From positions 5,640,032-5,704,031 of the forward strand of contig NZ_CP043006.1 in the NCBI RefSeq assembly GCF_008086345.1: a stretch of 64,000 bases of DNA, given 5' to 3'. The first letter of the stretch is position 1. Every line of letters starts with the position of its first letter. The translations under genes were made by a program, and so were the position numbers. This document shows, piece after piece, positions 1 to 7,575 of the stretch. A model generated the notes under the pieces. It saw only the letters and a list, made by a program, of their open reading frames with translations. It was not told where the DNA came from and made no database searches. Source of the DNA: Chitinophaga sp. XS-30 (GTDB taxonomy: Bacteria; Bacteroidota; Bacteroidia; Chitinophagales; Chitinophagaceae).

Positions 1-41
1 TCTATGAGTTTAAATATATTTTTTTCCTGCAGTTCGTTCGT

Positions 42-401
42 TTATTGCTGAGGGGCTTCAGTGCGGCCATCTACAACAATGGTGACGTGATTGCTTCTTT
101 TGCGCACACGGTAACCTCTACCTTGCGGAGCAGGGCGCATCCTTTTGAGAACACGGCCGCCGTCTACAAAAACGGTTTTGACGAACAGGTTGGCATCTTC
201 TACCCTGGCTCCTTCGTTCTTCACTTTCCAGTTAGCCACTGCGGAGAGCAGCAATTTCTCCAGCGGAGTGCTCGGGTGTTTGGGATGGAATTTCAAAATA
301 TTCAAAGCTTTCTCTACTTCCATGCCGCGGATCAGGTCTGCAAGCAAACGCATTTTGCGGGTGGAGGTAGGATTATTGTTCAGCTTAGCTACTGCTTCCA
401 T
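42..401 (-). CDS. rplV: 50S ribosomal protein L22
   Basis: Ribosomal protein L22, 119 residues, close to the usual bacterial size of about 110-120. L22 binds 23S rRNA and its long hairpin lines the peptide exit tunnel. The C-terminal RMRPAPQGRGYRVRKRSNH segment is the basic hairpin and family signature; the N-terminal STRKMRLLADLIRGM helix is also typical. The start is an ATG at 401. It is the last gene of the S10 operon fragment inside the window, 117 bp after rpsS; rpsC would be expected beyond the left edge but only 41 bases remain. Identification is secure from sequence signature and gene order. Confidence 0.97.
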   Translation of the reverse strand: MEAVAKLNNNPTSTRKMRLLADLIRGMEVEKALNILKFHPKHPSTPLEKLLLSAVANWKVKNEGARVEDANLFVKTVFVDGGRVLKRMRPAPQGRGYRVRKRSNHVTIVVDGRTEAPQQ

Positions 402-518
402 TGTTATTTGTTTCTGTGTTATATAAGTTTCTTGTTACAGTTTCCGGTCCTGCTGTTTCCAACGTACTTCCGATGTTCTCTTTCCTGAACCGAAAACGGG
501 AAACTTTAAAACGGATGA

Positions 519-785
519 CTACATTTTCTTGTTAGCGTGTCCTTTAAAGTTACGGGTAGGTGCAAACTCTCCCAGTTTGTGACCCACCATGAACTCGGTT
601 ACGTAAACCGGGATGAACTTGTTACCGTTATGCACAGCAAAAGTATGGCCCACAAAGTCGGGAGTAATGGTAGAGCGGCGGCTCCAGGTTTTGATAACCG
701 TACGCTTGGTGCCCTCATTCTGTTTTTCTACCTTCTTCTCTAATTTGAAGTCTACGTAAGGACCTTTTTTAATGGAACGACCCAT
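519..785 (-). CDS. rpsS: 30S ribosomal protein S19
   Basis: Ribosomal protein S19, 88 residues, normal length. S19 sits in the head of the 30S subunit with S13 and contacts 16S rRNA. Diagnostic stretches are MGRSIKKGPYVD at the N-terminus, TWSRRSTITPDFVGHTFAVHNG in the middle and the HKLGEFAPTRNFKGHA C-terminal motif. The ATG is at 785. It lies 61 bp downstream of rplB and is cotranscribed with the S10 genes. No anomalies. Confidence 0.98.
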   Translation of the reverse strand: MGRSIKKGPYVDFKLEKKVEKQNEGTKRTVIKTWSRRSTITPDFVGHTFAVHNGNKFIPVYVTEFMVGHKLGEFAPTRNFKGHANKKM

Positions 786-846
786 ATTCTTGTTTATTTA
801 AGATTTCAACCCCGGTATCAACGGGAAAGAAACTTGTTAAGCGTTA

Positions 847-1680
847 TTATATTTTCTTACCGTTTTTCCGCGTAATGATCAGTTTATCCGAGCTCTTATG
901 CGATTTCCTGGTTTTCAGACCTTTCGCATATTTGCCAGTTCTTGATCTCGGGTGACCACCGGAAGAACGGCCTTCACCACCACCCATCGGGTGATCTACA
1001 GGGTTCATCGCTACACCGCGGTTGCGGGGGCGAATACCTCTCCAGCGATTGGCTCCGGCCTTACCGATGGACTGCAGTGCGTGATCAGAGTTGGAAATGG
1101 TCCCTACGGTTGCCATACAAGTGCTCAGCACTTTGCGCAATTCGCCGGAGGGCATTTTCAGTACTGCGTATTTTTCTTCCTTGTTGCTCAGCTGTGCATA
1201 GGTACCGGCACTGCGTGCGATAGCGCCGCCTTTACCCGGCTGCAGCTCGATATTATGTACAACAGTACCCAAAGGCATGTTTCTCAGCGGTAATGCATTA
1301 CCCAGTTCAGGCGCAACTTCGGGACCGCTGATAACAGTGGTGCCAACCTGCAGGCCCTGGGGGGCAAGGATGTAACGTTTTTCACCATCTGCATAGCTCA
1401 GCAGGCAGATGAATGCGCTGCGGTTCGGATCGTATTCGATCGTTTTAACCGTAGCCGGGATGTTTATCTTGTCCCGTTTGAAGTCGATGATACGGTATTG
1501 CTTCTTGTGTCCGCCGCCGATATAGCGCATGGACCTTCTACCCTGCACGTTCCTGCCGCCGGTTCTTGGAGCGGGGGCCAGCAGGCCCTTCTCCGGGGTG
1601 TCGGTGGTCAGCTCTGCGAACGCATTGCCGATTTTCCAACGGGTACCGGCTGTCATCGGTTTGTACTTTTTCAGTGCCAT
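847..1680 (-). CDS. rplB: 50S ribosomal protein L2
   Basis: Ribosomal protein L2, 277 residues, normal length. L2 binds 23S rRNA near the peptidyl transferase centre and helps subunit association. The hallmark C-terminal motif NPVDHPMGGGEGRSSGG, containing the conserved histidine, is present, as is GRNVQGRRSMRYIGGGHKK near residue 42. The start is ATG 1680. It is placed between rplW and rpsS in canonical S10 order, with an 89-bp gap to rplW. Confidence 0.98.
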   Translation of the reverse strand: MALKKYKPMTAGTRWKIGNAFAELTTDTPEKGLLAPAPRTGGRNVQGRRSMRYIGGGHKKQYRIIDFKRDKINIPATVKTIEYDPNRSAFICLLSYADGEKRYILAPQGLQVGTTVISGPEVAPELGNALPLRNMPLGTVVHNIELQPGKGGAIARSAGTYAQLSNKEEKYAVLKMPSGELRKVLSTCMATVGTISNSDHALQSIGKAGANRWRGIRPRNRGVAMNPVDHPMGGGEGRSSGGHPRSRTGKYAKGLKTRKSHKSSDKLIITRKNGKKI

Positions 1681-1769
1681 TTTCTACTTAATTCAAAATG
1701 ATTTAATAGACTATTTATAAGTTGATCTGCATATACATCCAGGTTAACGGCTTACACCGCTAACGGCAC

Positions 1770-2069
1770 TTATATGTTAGCATACAGATCAATGGTTTCT
1801 CCTGCAGCCAGTGTGATCACGGCTTTCTTGTAGGAAGGCTTGCGGCCGGAAATAAAGCCTGCTTTGGTAAAGCGGGTCTTGTTCTTGCCGGGCATCACCT
1901 GTGTATTCACTTCCGCAACGGTTACGCCGTAGAAGTCTTCCACTGCCTTTTTGATCTCCAGTTTGTTGGCTTTCTTGTCAACAATGAAGTAAAAACGGTT
2001 GAACTTTTCAGTTGCCTTGTTTACTTTCTCTGAAATCACCGGCTTGATTAAAACATCAGACAGTTTCAT
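1770..2069 (-). CDS. rplW: 50S ribosomal protein L23
   Basis: Ribosomal protein L23, 99 residues. L23 lies at the exit of the polypeptide tunnel and is a docking site for trigger factor and SRP. The N-terminal LIKPVISEKVNKATE and the KKAVEDFYGVTVAEVNT motif identify the family. Start ATG 2069. It follows rplD by 59 bp in the canonical operon order. Confidence 0.97.
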   Translation of the reverse strand: MKLSDVLIKPVISEKVNKATEKFNRFYFIVDKKANKLEIKKAVEDFYGVTVAEVNTQVMPGKNKTRFTKAGFISGRKPSYKKAVITLAAGETIDLYANI

Positions 2070-2128
2070 CTTAATTAATATTTGTTACGGGATCCGATCC
2101 AACATCCCCCGCATGCATTTTAAATTTG

Positions 2129-2776
2129 TTACGCTTCAACTACGTCAGCAGGCTCTTCTGTAAAGATCTTTGCTGCGCTTTCCGTGAAAATCACGTAGTT
2201 GCTGTTCATGATCTCGTAAGTGTTCACATCGCTCAGCACCGTACCGTCAACGGTAGGGATATTGCGGAGGGACAGATAAACGTTATCATTATATTCGGGC
2301 AGTACCACAAGGGTTTTCTTGCCGGCTACGTTGATATTCAGTTTACCGAGGATGCTCTCGAAAGTTTTGGTTTTAGGAGTATCCAGGTTGATATCCTCAA
2401 CGATGATGATACTGTTTTCCTTTGCTTTCGCAGACAGTGCGGAGATCTTGGCCAGGTCCTTCACTTTACGGTTCAGTTTGATGTCGTAAGCGTGGGGCTT
2501 GGGGCCGAAGATGGTACCACCGCCTTTATACAGCGGGTTACGGATGTTACCTTTACGGGAACCGCCGGTACCTTTTTGTTTGTGCAGTTTACGGGAAGCA
2601 CCTTTCACTTCAGCACGGGTCTTTACCTTGTGCGTACCCTGACGTTGTGCAGCCAGGTATTGCTTTACAGCGAGGTAGATCACGTGATTGTTCGGTTCAA
2701 CACCAAAGATCTCTTCAGGAAGCTCGATGGTCCTGCCGGTTTTCTTACCTTCTATATTTAAAATATCTAGTTGCAT
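2129..2776 (-). CDS. rplD: 50S ribosomal protein L4
   Basis: Ribosomal protein L4, 215 residues, usual size. L4 binds 23S rRNA and its extended loop (about residues 45-95, rich in K/R/G, with QKGTGGSRKGNIRNP) reaches the tunnel. The start is an ATG at 2776, one base from the rplC stop at 2778, so the two are surely cotranscribed and probably translationally coupled. In gammaproteobacteria L4 represses its own operon by attenuation; whether that happens here is unknown. Confidence 0.97.
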   Translation of the reverse strand: MQLDILNIEGKKTGRTIELPEEIFGVEPNNHVIYLAVKQYLAAQRQGTHKVKTRAEVKGASRKLHKQKGTGGSRKGNIRNPLYKGGGTIFGPKPHAYDIKLNRKVKDLAKISALSAKAKENSIIIVEDINLDTPKTKTFESILGKLNINVAGKKTLVVLPEYNDNVYLSLRNIPTVDGTVLSDVNTYEIMNSNYVIFTESAAKIFTEEPADVVEA

Positions 2777-2777
2777 A

Positions 2778-3401
2778 CTATTTCTGGATTAAAACGATTG
2801 AACCAATGTGGCCGGGAACGGAACCACTTACCAGGATGTAATTCTTCTCAGGGAATATTTTCAGCACTTTCAGCCCTTTCACTTTCACTCTTTCGTTACC
2901 CATCTGACCGGCCATGCGCATACCTTTGAAAACACGGGAAGGATAAGATGAACCGCCAACGGAACCGGGCGCTCTCTGACGGTCATGCTGACCGTGGGTA
3001 GCTTCACCCACACCACTGAACCCGTGACGTTTTACAACACCCTGGAAGCCCTTACCTTTGGAAGTGCCTACAATGTCAACAACCTCACCTTCAGCGAAGA
3101 TCTCGCAGGTGATGGTTTCACCGAGGGCTTTAGCCACGGCAGCGTCAGGATTGCGGAATTCTTTTACGTAACGTTTAGGGGAGGTCTGTGCTTTTGCGAA
3201 GTGATTTTGTTCTGCTTTGGTAGCGTGCTTTTCTTTCTTGTCACCGAATGCTACCTGTACAGCGTCATACCCGTCGGTGGATTGGGATTTCACCTGGGAA
3301 ACAACGTTGGGACCGGCTTCGATAATGGTGCAGGCTGTCTGCTTTCCATTGGCCTCGAAGATGCTGGTCATACCAATCTTTTTACCAATAATACCTTTCA
3401 T
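2778..3401 (-). CDS. rplC: 50S ribosomal protein L3
   Basis: Ribosomal protein L3, 207 residues. L3 initiates 50S assembly and reaches the peptidyl transferase centre. The signature GTSKGKGFQGVVKRHGFSG followed by THGQHDRQRAPGSVG (about residues 112-150) is fully preserved, including the glutamine that is methylated in some bacteria. ATG at 3401. It is separated from rpsJ by 170 bp, an unusually long gap for an S10 operon, which contains a hairpin (see 3530-3553). Confidence 0.97.
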   Translation of the reverse strand: MKGIIGKKIGMTSIFEANGKQTACTIIEAGPNVVSQVKSQSTDGYDAVQVAFGDKKEKHATKAEQNHFAKAQTSPKRYVKEFRNPDAAVAKALGETITCEIFAEGEVVDIVGTSKGKGFQGVVKRHGFSGVGEATHGQHDRQRAPGSVGGSSYPSRVFKGMRMAGQMGNERVKVKGLKVLKIFPEKNYILVSGSVPGHIGSIVLIQK

Positions 3402-3529
3402 TTGTTATATGATTTAGCCCAGCGCCTGAGGGATCTCTAGCTATCCTCAGGATGAGCGGTTTAAATACTGTTTATTGGGCGGTTACCCAGAAGGCGTAAC
3501 CTGTTGTTTGCTGTCGTCATAAAACACCA

Positions 3530-3553
3530 CAGGCGGGCCTTATGCCCACCCTG
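3530..3553 (-). terminator. hairpin in the rpsJ-rplC gap (possible attenuator)
   Basis: A stem of CAGG/CCTG plus GGGC/GCCC with a small bulge and 5-nt loop lies 18 bases past the rpsJ stop. On the minus strand it is followed by TGTTTTATG, a short T-rich run. This resembles a weak terminator or attenuator inside the operon, or an mRNA-end stabiliser. Its function is inferred from shape only. Confidence 0.4.
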
Positions 3554-3571
3554 CCGATGTCCTTTCTGTTA

Positions 3572-3877
3572 CTACGCTTTGATCTCCACTTCCACACCAG
3601 AAGGCAGATCCAGCTTGCTCAGCGCATCTACGGTTCTGGAAGAAGATGTGTAAATGTCCAACAAACGCTTATGCGTACACAGTTGGAATTGCTCACGCGC
3701 TTTCTTGTTCACGTGCGGAGAACGCAGTACCGTAAAGATTTTCTTCTCTGTAGGTAAAGGAATAGGACCTGTTACCACGGCACCCGTGTTACGCACGGTT
3801 TTAACGATCTTCTCGGCCGATTTATCAACCAGATTGTGATCGTAGGACTTCAGCTTGATTCTAATTCTCTGAGACAT
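3572..3877 (-). CDS. rpsJ: 30S ribosomal protein S10
   Basis: Ribosomal protein S10, 101 residues when begun at ATG 3877; the frame stays open to a TTG at 3883, but MSQRIRIKLKSYDH is the normal N-terminus. S10 is part of the 30S head and also the NusE transcription antitermination factor. Conserved features include AEKIVKTVRNTGAVVTGPIPLPT and SPHVNKKAREQF. It is the first gene of the S10 fragment and is preceded by a consensus promoter at 3922-3952. Confidence 0.98.
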   Translation of the reverse strand: MSQRIRIKLKSYDHNLVDKSAEKIVKTVRNTGAVVTGPIPLPTEKKIFTVLRSPHVNKKAREQFQLCTHKRLLDIYTSSSRTVDALSKLDLPSGVEVEIKA

Positions 3878-3921
3878 ATGCAATGAACTTCTTCTAATTT
3901 ACCCCTTACAATTTGGGAGGG

Positions 3922-3952
3922 CAAAGGTATGTTTTATTTTAATTACAGCAAA
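3922..3952 (-). promoter_or_regulatory. promoter of the S10 operon fragment
   Basis: On the minus strand TTTG (3949-3952), a 19-nt spacer and TACCTTTG (3922-3929) match the Bacteroidota primary sigma consensus TTTG/TAnnTTTG. The following bases, GCCCTCCCAAATT, recur after the rpsL promoter and nearly so after the fusA promoter. Transcription should start just after the -7 box, leaving an untranslated leader of roughly 40 nt before rpsJ. Confidence 0.8.
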
Positions 3953-4085
3953 CATTTTAGGGGTATATTTCTGGAGATTGTTGGATTATATTGACTTTAT
4001 GCCGTTCTTCCTGTAGCTTTATATGGTCATGGCAAGGTACGAAAATCGTTTAAAATACTTGTTTCCAATAGGTTACCGCCCGTCT

Positions 4086-4868
4086 ATGCGCTTTCTCCCT
4101 GCCCTCATATTACTTTTCCTCGGCTTCCCGGTTTTTGCCCAGGATTCCACCGAAAGACCGCTGACCCCGGCGGAAATGGAGGAAGAATTCCAGCGCGGCG
4201 TGGAGGCCCTCAAAGCGGACGTGCTCCCGGAATTCCCCGGCGGCCAGGCCAACCTGGAACGCTGGCTCACCTCCAACCTGAACGTTCCCTACATCCGCCT
4301 GCGGGAAGATACGGTCGTCACCGTGTATGTGGACTTCACCGTAGACGAGAATGGTAACGTGGCGGACACCAGGATCCGGTATCCGGGCTTCCGGCAGCTG
4401 GACAAAGAAGTGCTGAGCATGTTCCACCGGATGCCCAGATGGAAACCCGGCTTCCTGAACTACAAACCCGTTCCCCTCAATCTCACGATCCCCATAAAAG
4501 TAGCCCTGGCCAACAGCATGCGCAAGCCCCTGGATGTTCCGGCCCCGGAACTCAGCAGGCTCCCCCGCTACCACGGCGGCGGTAAAGCCCTGGCCTATTT
4601 TATCCGGAGAAACCTCCAATATCCCCCTGAAGCCAGATCCGCCGGCATCGGCGGTGCGGTGATCGTGGAATTCCTGATCATGTCCAACGGCAGGGTAGAC
4701 AATGCTGCTACCATTGGCAGCGCTATCGGATACGGACTGGAAGAAGAGGCCATCAGGATCGTGGAAAAAATGCCCAAATGGATACCGGCGCAGCTGGATG
4801 GTAAACCTGTCACGGCCAGGCACCAGTTGGTGATCTCGTTTGAAACACCGAAAGCAGCGAAACAATGA
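4086..4868 (+). CDS. exported protein with two TonB C-terminal-like domains
   Basis: A 260-residue exported protein if started at ATG 4086, which gives the signal peptide MRFLPALILLFLGFPVFAQ; an upstream ATG at 4023 would add 21 residues before it. Two regions resemble TonB_C: about residues 47-140 (PEFPGGQANLERWL... then VDENGNVADTRI) and 162-255 (NLQYPPEARSAGIGGAVIVEFLIMSNGRV). In Bacteroidota such proteins, with no N-terminal anchor helix or Pro-rich linker, are exported and of unclear role, so it need not be an energy transducer. It lies between rpsJ and fusA, on the opposite strand, and is convergent with the barrel gene at 4960. Confidence 0.75.
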   Translation: MRFLPALILLFLGFPVFAQDSTERPLTPAEMEEEFQRGVEALKADVLPEFPGGQANLERWLTSNLNVPYIRLREDTVVTVYVDFTVDENGNVADTRIRYPGFRQLDKEVLSMFHRMPRWKPGFLNYKPVPLNLTIPIKVALANSMRKPLDVPAPELSRLPRYHGGGKALAYFIRRNLQYPPEARSAGIGGAVIVEFLIMSNGRVDNAATIGSAIGYGLEEEAIRIVEKMPKWIPAQLDGKPVTARHQLVISFETPKAAKQ

Positions 4869-4959
4869 CGCCATGACTGCCGGAAAAAATAAACGGGCCT
4901 CACCCGTCCGAAGACGTGCAAAACCCGTTCTATCATCGTTTGCGTAGGAAACTAACTAA

Positions 4960-5556
4960 TTACCTTCTGCCCTCTTCCCGGATGATCTGCTTCGCTTTTG
5001 CCGTGGGCAGATAGATCTGGAAACCGACATTCAACCCTACGCGGTGCGCCGTGGTGGAACTGCCGAAACCTACCGTAAGGTCATACTTCAACAGCGCTTC
5101 CAGCCCCACATTGGGCGTAATGAAATAAGCGATACCGGGGCCGAAACCAATGCCCAGGCCGTTGGTATTGGTACTTACATCTCCAGACTTGGTATTCACA
5201 CCGTTGATGCCAGCACTGGCTTCCAGGAACCAGCGGGCCCGTTTAGATACCTCAATGCTTTTATCCTTGATAAAATAACGACCGAAGGCGCCAATGCCGT
5301 AACTGATATCAGTCCGGTCATTCCCGGTGCCAAGTCCGAGATTCACCTCCCCGCCTATCGCCAGATCGTCTTTGATGAACCAGCCCAGCTTGGGCGTGAG
5401 GTTAAGGTTAAACCTGCTGCCTCCATCCTGAAAGGTGCCCCCGATATTACCAAGGTTCGCCCCTACCATCATATTTCCTTTCTCGGTCTGCGCATAAGAT
5501 GTGGTGGAAAACAGCATTGCTGTCACAACAAGGGTTAAGTAGCCAATTTTTCTCAT
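4960..5556 (-). CDS. outer membrane beta-barrel protein
   Basis: A 198-residue protein started at ATG 5556, giving the signal peptide MRKIGYLTLVVTAMLFSTTSYAQ; the frame is open to 5700 but those residues are unlikely to be translated. The mature part has alternating aromatic/glycine strands typical of a small eight-stranded barrel of the OmpA/OmpW-like superfamily common in Bacteroidota (GANLGNIGGTF, FNLNLTPKLGWFIKDDLAIGGEVNLGLG, GIGFGPGIAYFITPNVGLEALLKYDL, HRVGLNVGFQIYL). It lacks an obvious OmpA peptidoglycan-binding domain. Specific function is unknown. It is divergent from the dehydrogenase gene at 5736. Confidence 0.8.
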   Translation of the reverse strand: MRKIGYLTLVVTAMLFSTTSYAQTEKGNMMVGANLGNIGGTFQDGGSRFNLNLTPKLGWFIKDDLAIGGEVNLGLGTGNDRTDISYGIGAFGRYFIKDKSIEVSKRARWFLEASAGINGVNTKSGDVSTNTNGLGIGFGPGIAYFITPNVGLEALLKYDLTVGFGSSTTAHRVGLNVGFQIYLPTAKAKQIIREEGRR

Positions 5557-5735
5557 ATGATTTGTTTTGATGTTACTGCTCCGGACATTCACAGGTAAGG
5601 AGGGGTAAACAGGAAGCGACTGATTATGAATACAATAAACATACCAACTAACATCCGGTTCAAAAAAAAGTTGCATGCATCGCCTGTTTTTTTTTAACAT
5701 GGCAGCAAATTTGATCCCTATTTAAAAACGCTCCC

Positions 5736-6845
5736 ATGAAACCACTGACCATATCTGCCTGCCTGTTGGCATTTTTATGCATGGCCTTCTCCTGTAAAAA
5801 GAATACAAATAATCCTCCTGTTGAGGACCCCGACTGGCCGACGGACAGCGTAAGGATGGTGGTCAGCCAGGGTATTTCACGCCCCTGGGAGATCCTCTGG
5901 GGGCCTGATGATCACATCTGGATGACGGAAAGGAACGGCAGGATCAGCCGCGTAGACCCCAAAACGGGCACTGTCAAACCATTGCTGACTGTCCCGGATG
6001 TGGTAGCCACGGGCGAAGGCGGACTGCTGGGCATGGTGTTGCATCCGGATTTCGGGCAAACGCCGGATGTGTACATCGTCTACAATTACAACAGCGACAA
6101 TGGCTACCGCGAGAAAGTGGTGCGGTACCGGTATGCCGACAGTGCGCTGGGCTCCCCTGCGGTGATCATTGACAACATTCCCGCTGCGGGTATCCATAAC
6201 GGCTCCAGGTTGGTGATCAGTCCGGATAACAAGCTCTTCATCACCACCGGCGATGCCAATACGGCTTCCAATGCACAGCTGCCGGCATCCCTGAGCGGAA
6301 AGGTACTGCGGCTGAACCTTGATGGCACTGTTCCGGCTGACAACCCCTATCCCGGCAGTCCCGTCTGGAGCATAGGCCACCGCAACCCCCAGGGGCTGGT
6401 GTATGTGAACGGCACACTGTATGCCTCCGAGCATGGCGCGGGGGTGGAAGATGAGGTGAACATCATCGAAAAACAGCGCAACTACGGATGGCCGACCGTG
6501 GAAGGGCCCTGCAATGGCGGAGAGACGGTGTTCTGCACGGCCAATAACATAAAAGAGCCGATCTGGTCTACCGGCAACGGGACCTTTGCCTTATGCGGGC
6601 TGGACTTCTACAATAACGACCGTATTCCGCAGTGGAAAAACTCTCTCCTGCTGCTGAGCCTGAAAAATACCACCTTGTACCAGCTGAAGCTCAGTACAGA
6701 CGGTCAAACCGTTGCCAGCACAAAGAACTACTTCACCGGCGCCTTCGGCCGGCTGCGGGACCTTTGTGTTTCCCCGGCAGGCAGGGTGTACATTTGCACG
6801 GATGAGAATAATGCGAAGATCATCGAGATCAGCAAGCCGGAATGA
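5736..6845 (+). CDS. PQQ-dependent sugar dehydrogenase-like lipoprotein
   Basis: A 369-residue protein of the soluble glucose/sorbosone dehydrogenase family, a six-bladed beta-propeller that oxidises aldoses with pyrroloquinoline quinone. An N-terminal lipobox (LLAFLCMAFSC, Cys 20) predicts a membrane-anchored periplasmic or surface lipoprotein. Family motifs include RPWEILWGPDDHIWMTERNG, GGLLGMVLHPDF, GIHNGSRL, SIGHRNPQGL and EHGAGVEDEVNII. Length is close to the family norm. No PQQ biosynthesis gene is in the window, so cofactor supply cannot be judged. Start ATG 5736. Confidence 0.85.
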   Translation: MKPLTISACLLAFLCMAFSCKKNTNNPPVEDPDWPTDSVRMVVSQGISRPWEILWGPDDHIWMTERNGRISRVDPKTGTVKPLLTVPDVVATGEGGLLGMVLHPDFGQTPDVYIVYNYNSDNGYREKVVRYRYADSALGSPAVIIDNIPAAGIHNGSRLVISPDNKLFITTGDANTASNAQLPASLSGKVLRLNLDGTVPADNPYPGSPVWSIGHRNPQGLVYVNGTLYASEHGAGVEDEVNIIEKQRNYGWPTVEGPCNGGETVFCTANNIKEPIWSTGNGTFALCGLDFYNNDRIPQWKNSLLLLSLKNTTLYQLKLSTDGQTVASTKNYFTGAFGRLRDLCVSPAGRVYICTDENNAKIIEISKPE

Positions 6846-6877
6846 TGGTTACGGGCTGCAGCGGCATGCTATAGCTA

Positions 6878-7459
6878 TTATTTGTCCCCGGCCCTGATCG
6901 CCCCGGCTTTCAGCGGCCGCCAGGCACATTCATGCAGCAACATGCGGTCGCCGGCAGTATCTATGGAGGCGGATACCCAGCCGATGTATTCCTGATCCCC
7001 TTCCCTGAACTGAACGCCCAGGTATTTCCTGTCCGCAGCCACCCAGGCGCCCCGCCAGGTGGTGTCCGCGGGGTTGGCGGCGGGAAGCAGCAGCTCGCAC
7101 ATGAAATTGGCGTAGCTGTTCCACTGCCGCGGATAATCCGGAACGAGGGGCAGCATCCCGCCTTTATCCAGTTTCACCACGGAATCTTCCCCAGCCAGGA
7201 TCTTGGCGGAAACCAGGGAAACAGCGTAAAATCGTGCATGGGTGCCTTCAGTGTCGTTAACGAGCCCGACGGTAAAGTACACTTCATCTTCGCCTTCTTC
7301 ATTGATATCAAGACTAAAAGGTTTGAGGTACTTCACTTCCGCTTCTCCAAGGGAGCGGTGCTGGAAAGGGGGCTGATCTGGTTCTTTGGTGGACTTGCGG
7401 CAGGCGGCTACCAATAGCAGGCTGCCGAATAAAAGGGGCATAGATCTGTAAAAATGCAT
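6878..7459 (-). CDS. hypothetical lipoprotein
   Basis: A 193-residue predicted lipoprotein: MHFYRSMPLLFGSLLLVAAC ends in a lipobox cysteine, followed by a KSTKEPDQPP linker. The rest is mainly beta-sheet with several tryptophans (RQWNSYANFMCELLLP, GAWVAADRKYLGVQFREGDQEYIGW). I do not recognise the family. It is convergent with the dehydrogenase gene (32 bp gap) and lies just downstream of the fusA terminator on the same strand, so it probably has its own promoter. Start ATG 7459. Confidence 0.65.
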   Translation of the reverse strand: MHFYRSMPLLFGSLLLVAACRKSTKEPDQPPFQHRSLGEAEVKYLKPFSLDINEEGEDEVYFTVGLVNDTEGTHARFYAVSLVSAKILAGEDSVVKLDKGGMLPLVPDYPRQWNSYANFMCELLLPAANPADTTWRGAWVAADRKYLGVQFREGDQEYIGWVSASIDTAGDRMLLHECAWRPLKAGAIRAGDK

Positions 7460-7517
7460 GGTTGAGGTATTTGAGGTTTGGGATTAAACGGGAAAACAAC
7501 CGTAAAAGTTACACGAT

Positions 7518-7546
7518 AAAAAAAGCCCCCCGGAATCCGGAGGGCC
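7518..7546 (-). terminator. terminator of fusA
   Basis: A GC-rich hairpin at 7525-7545 (GGCCCTCCGG paired with CCGGGGGGC-type arm, one mismatch) is followed on the minus strand by seven T residues (7518-7524). It lies about 30 bp after the fusA stop, a classic intrinsic terminator. Confidence 0.85.
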
Positions 7547-7575
7547 TTTCTATTCTATCTATCAACTTGTGCTAA

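Noticed and set aside
4893..4930. Terminator between the TonB-like gene and the barrel gene
   Set aside because: ACGGG/CCCGT arms are only 5-6 bp and no T-run is present; too weak to list.
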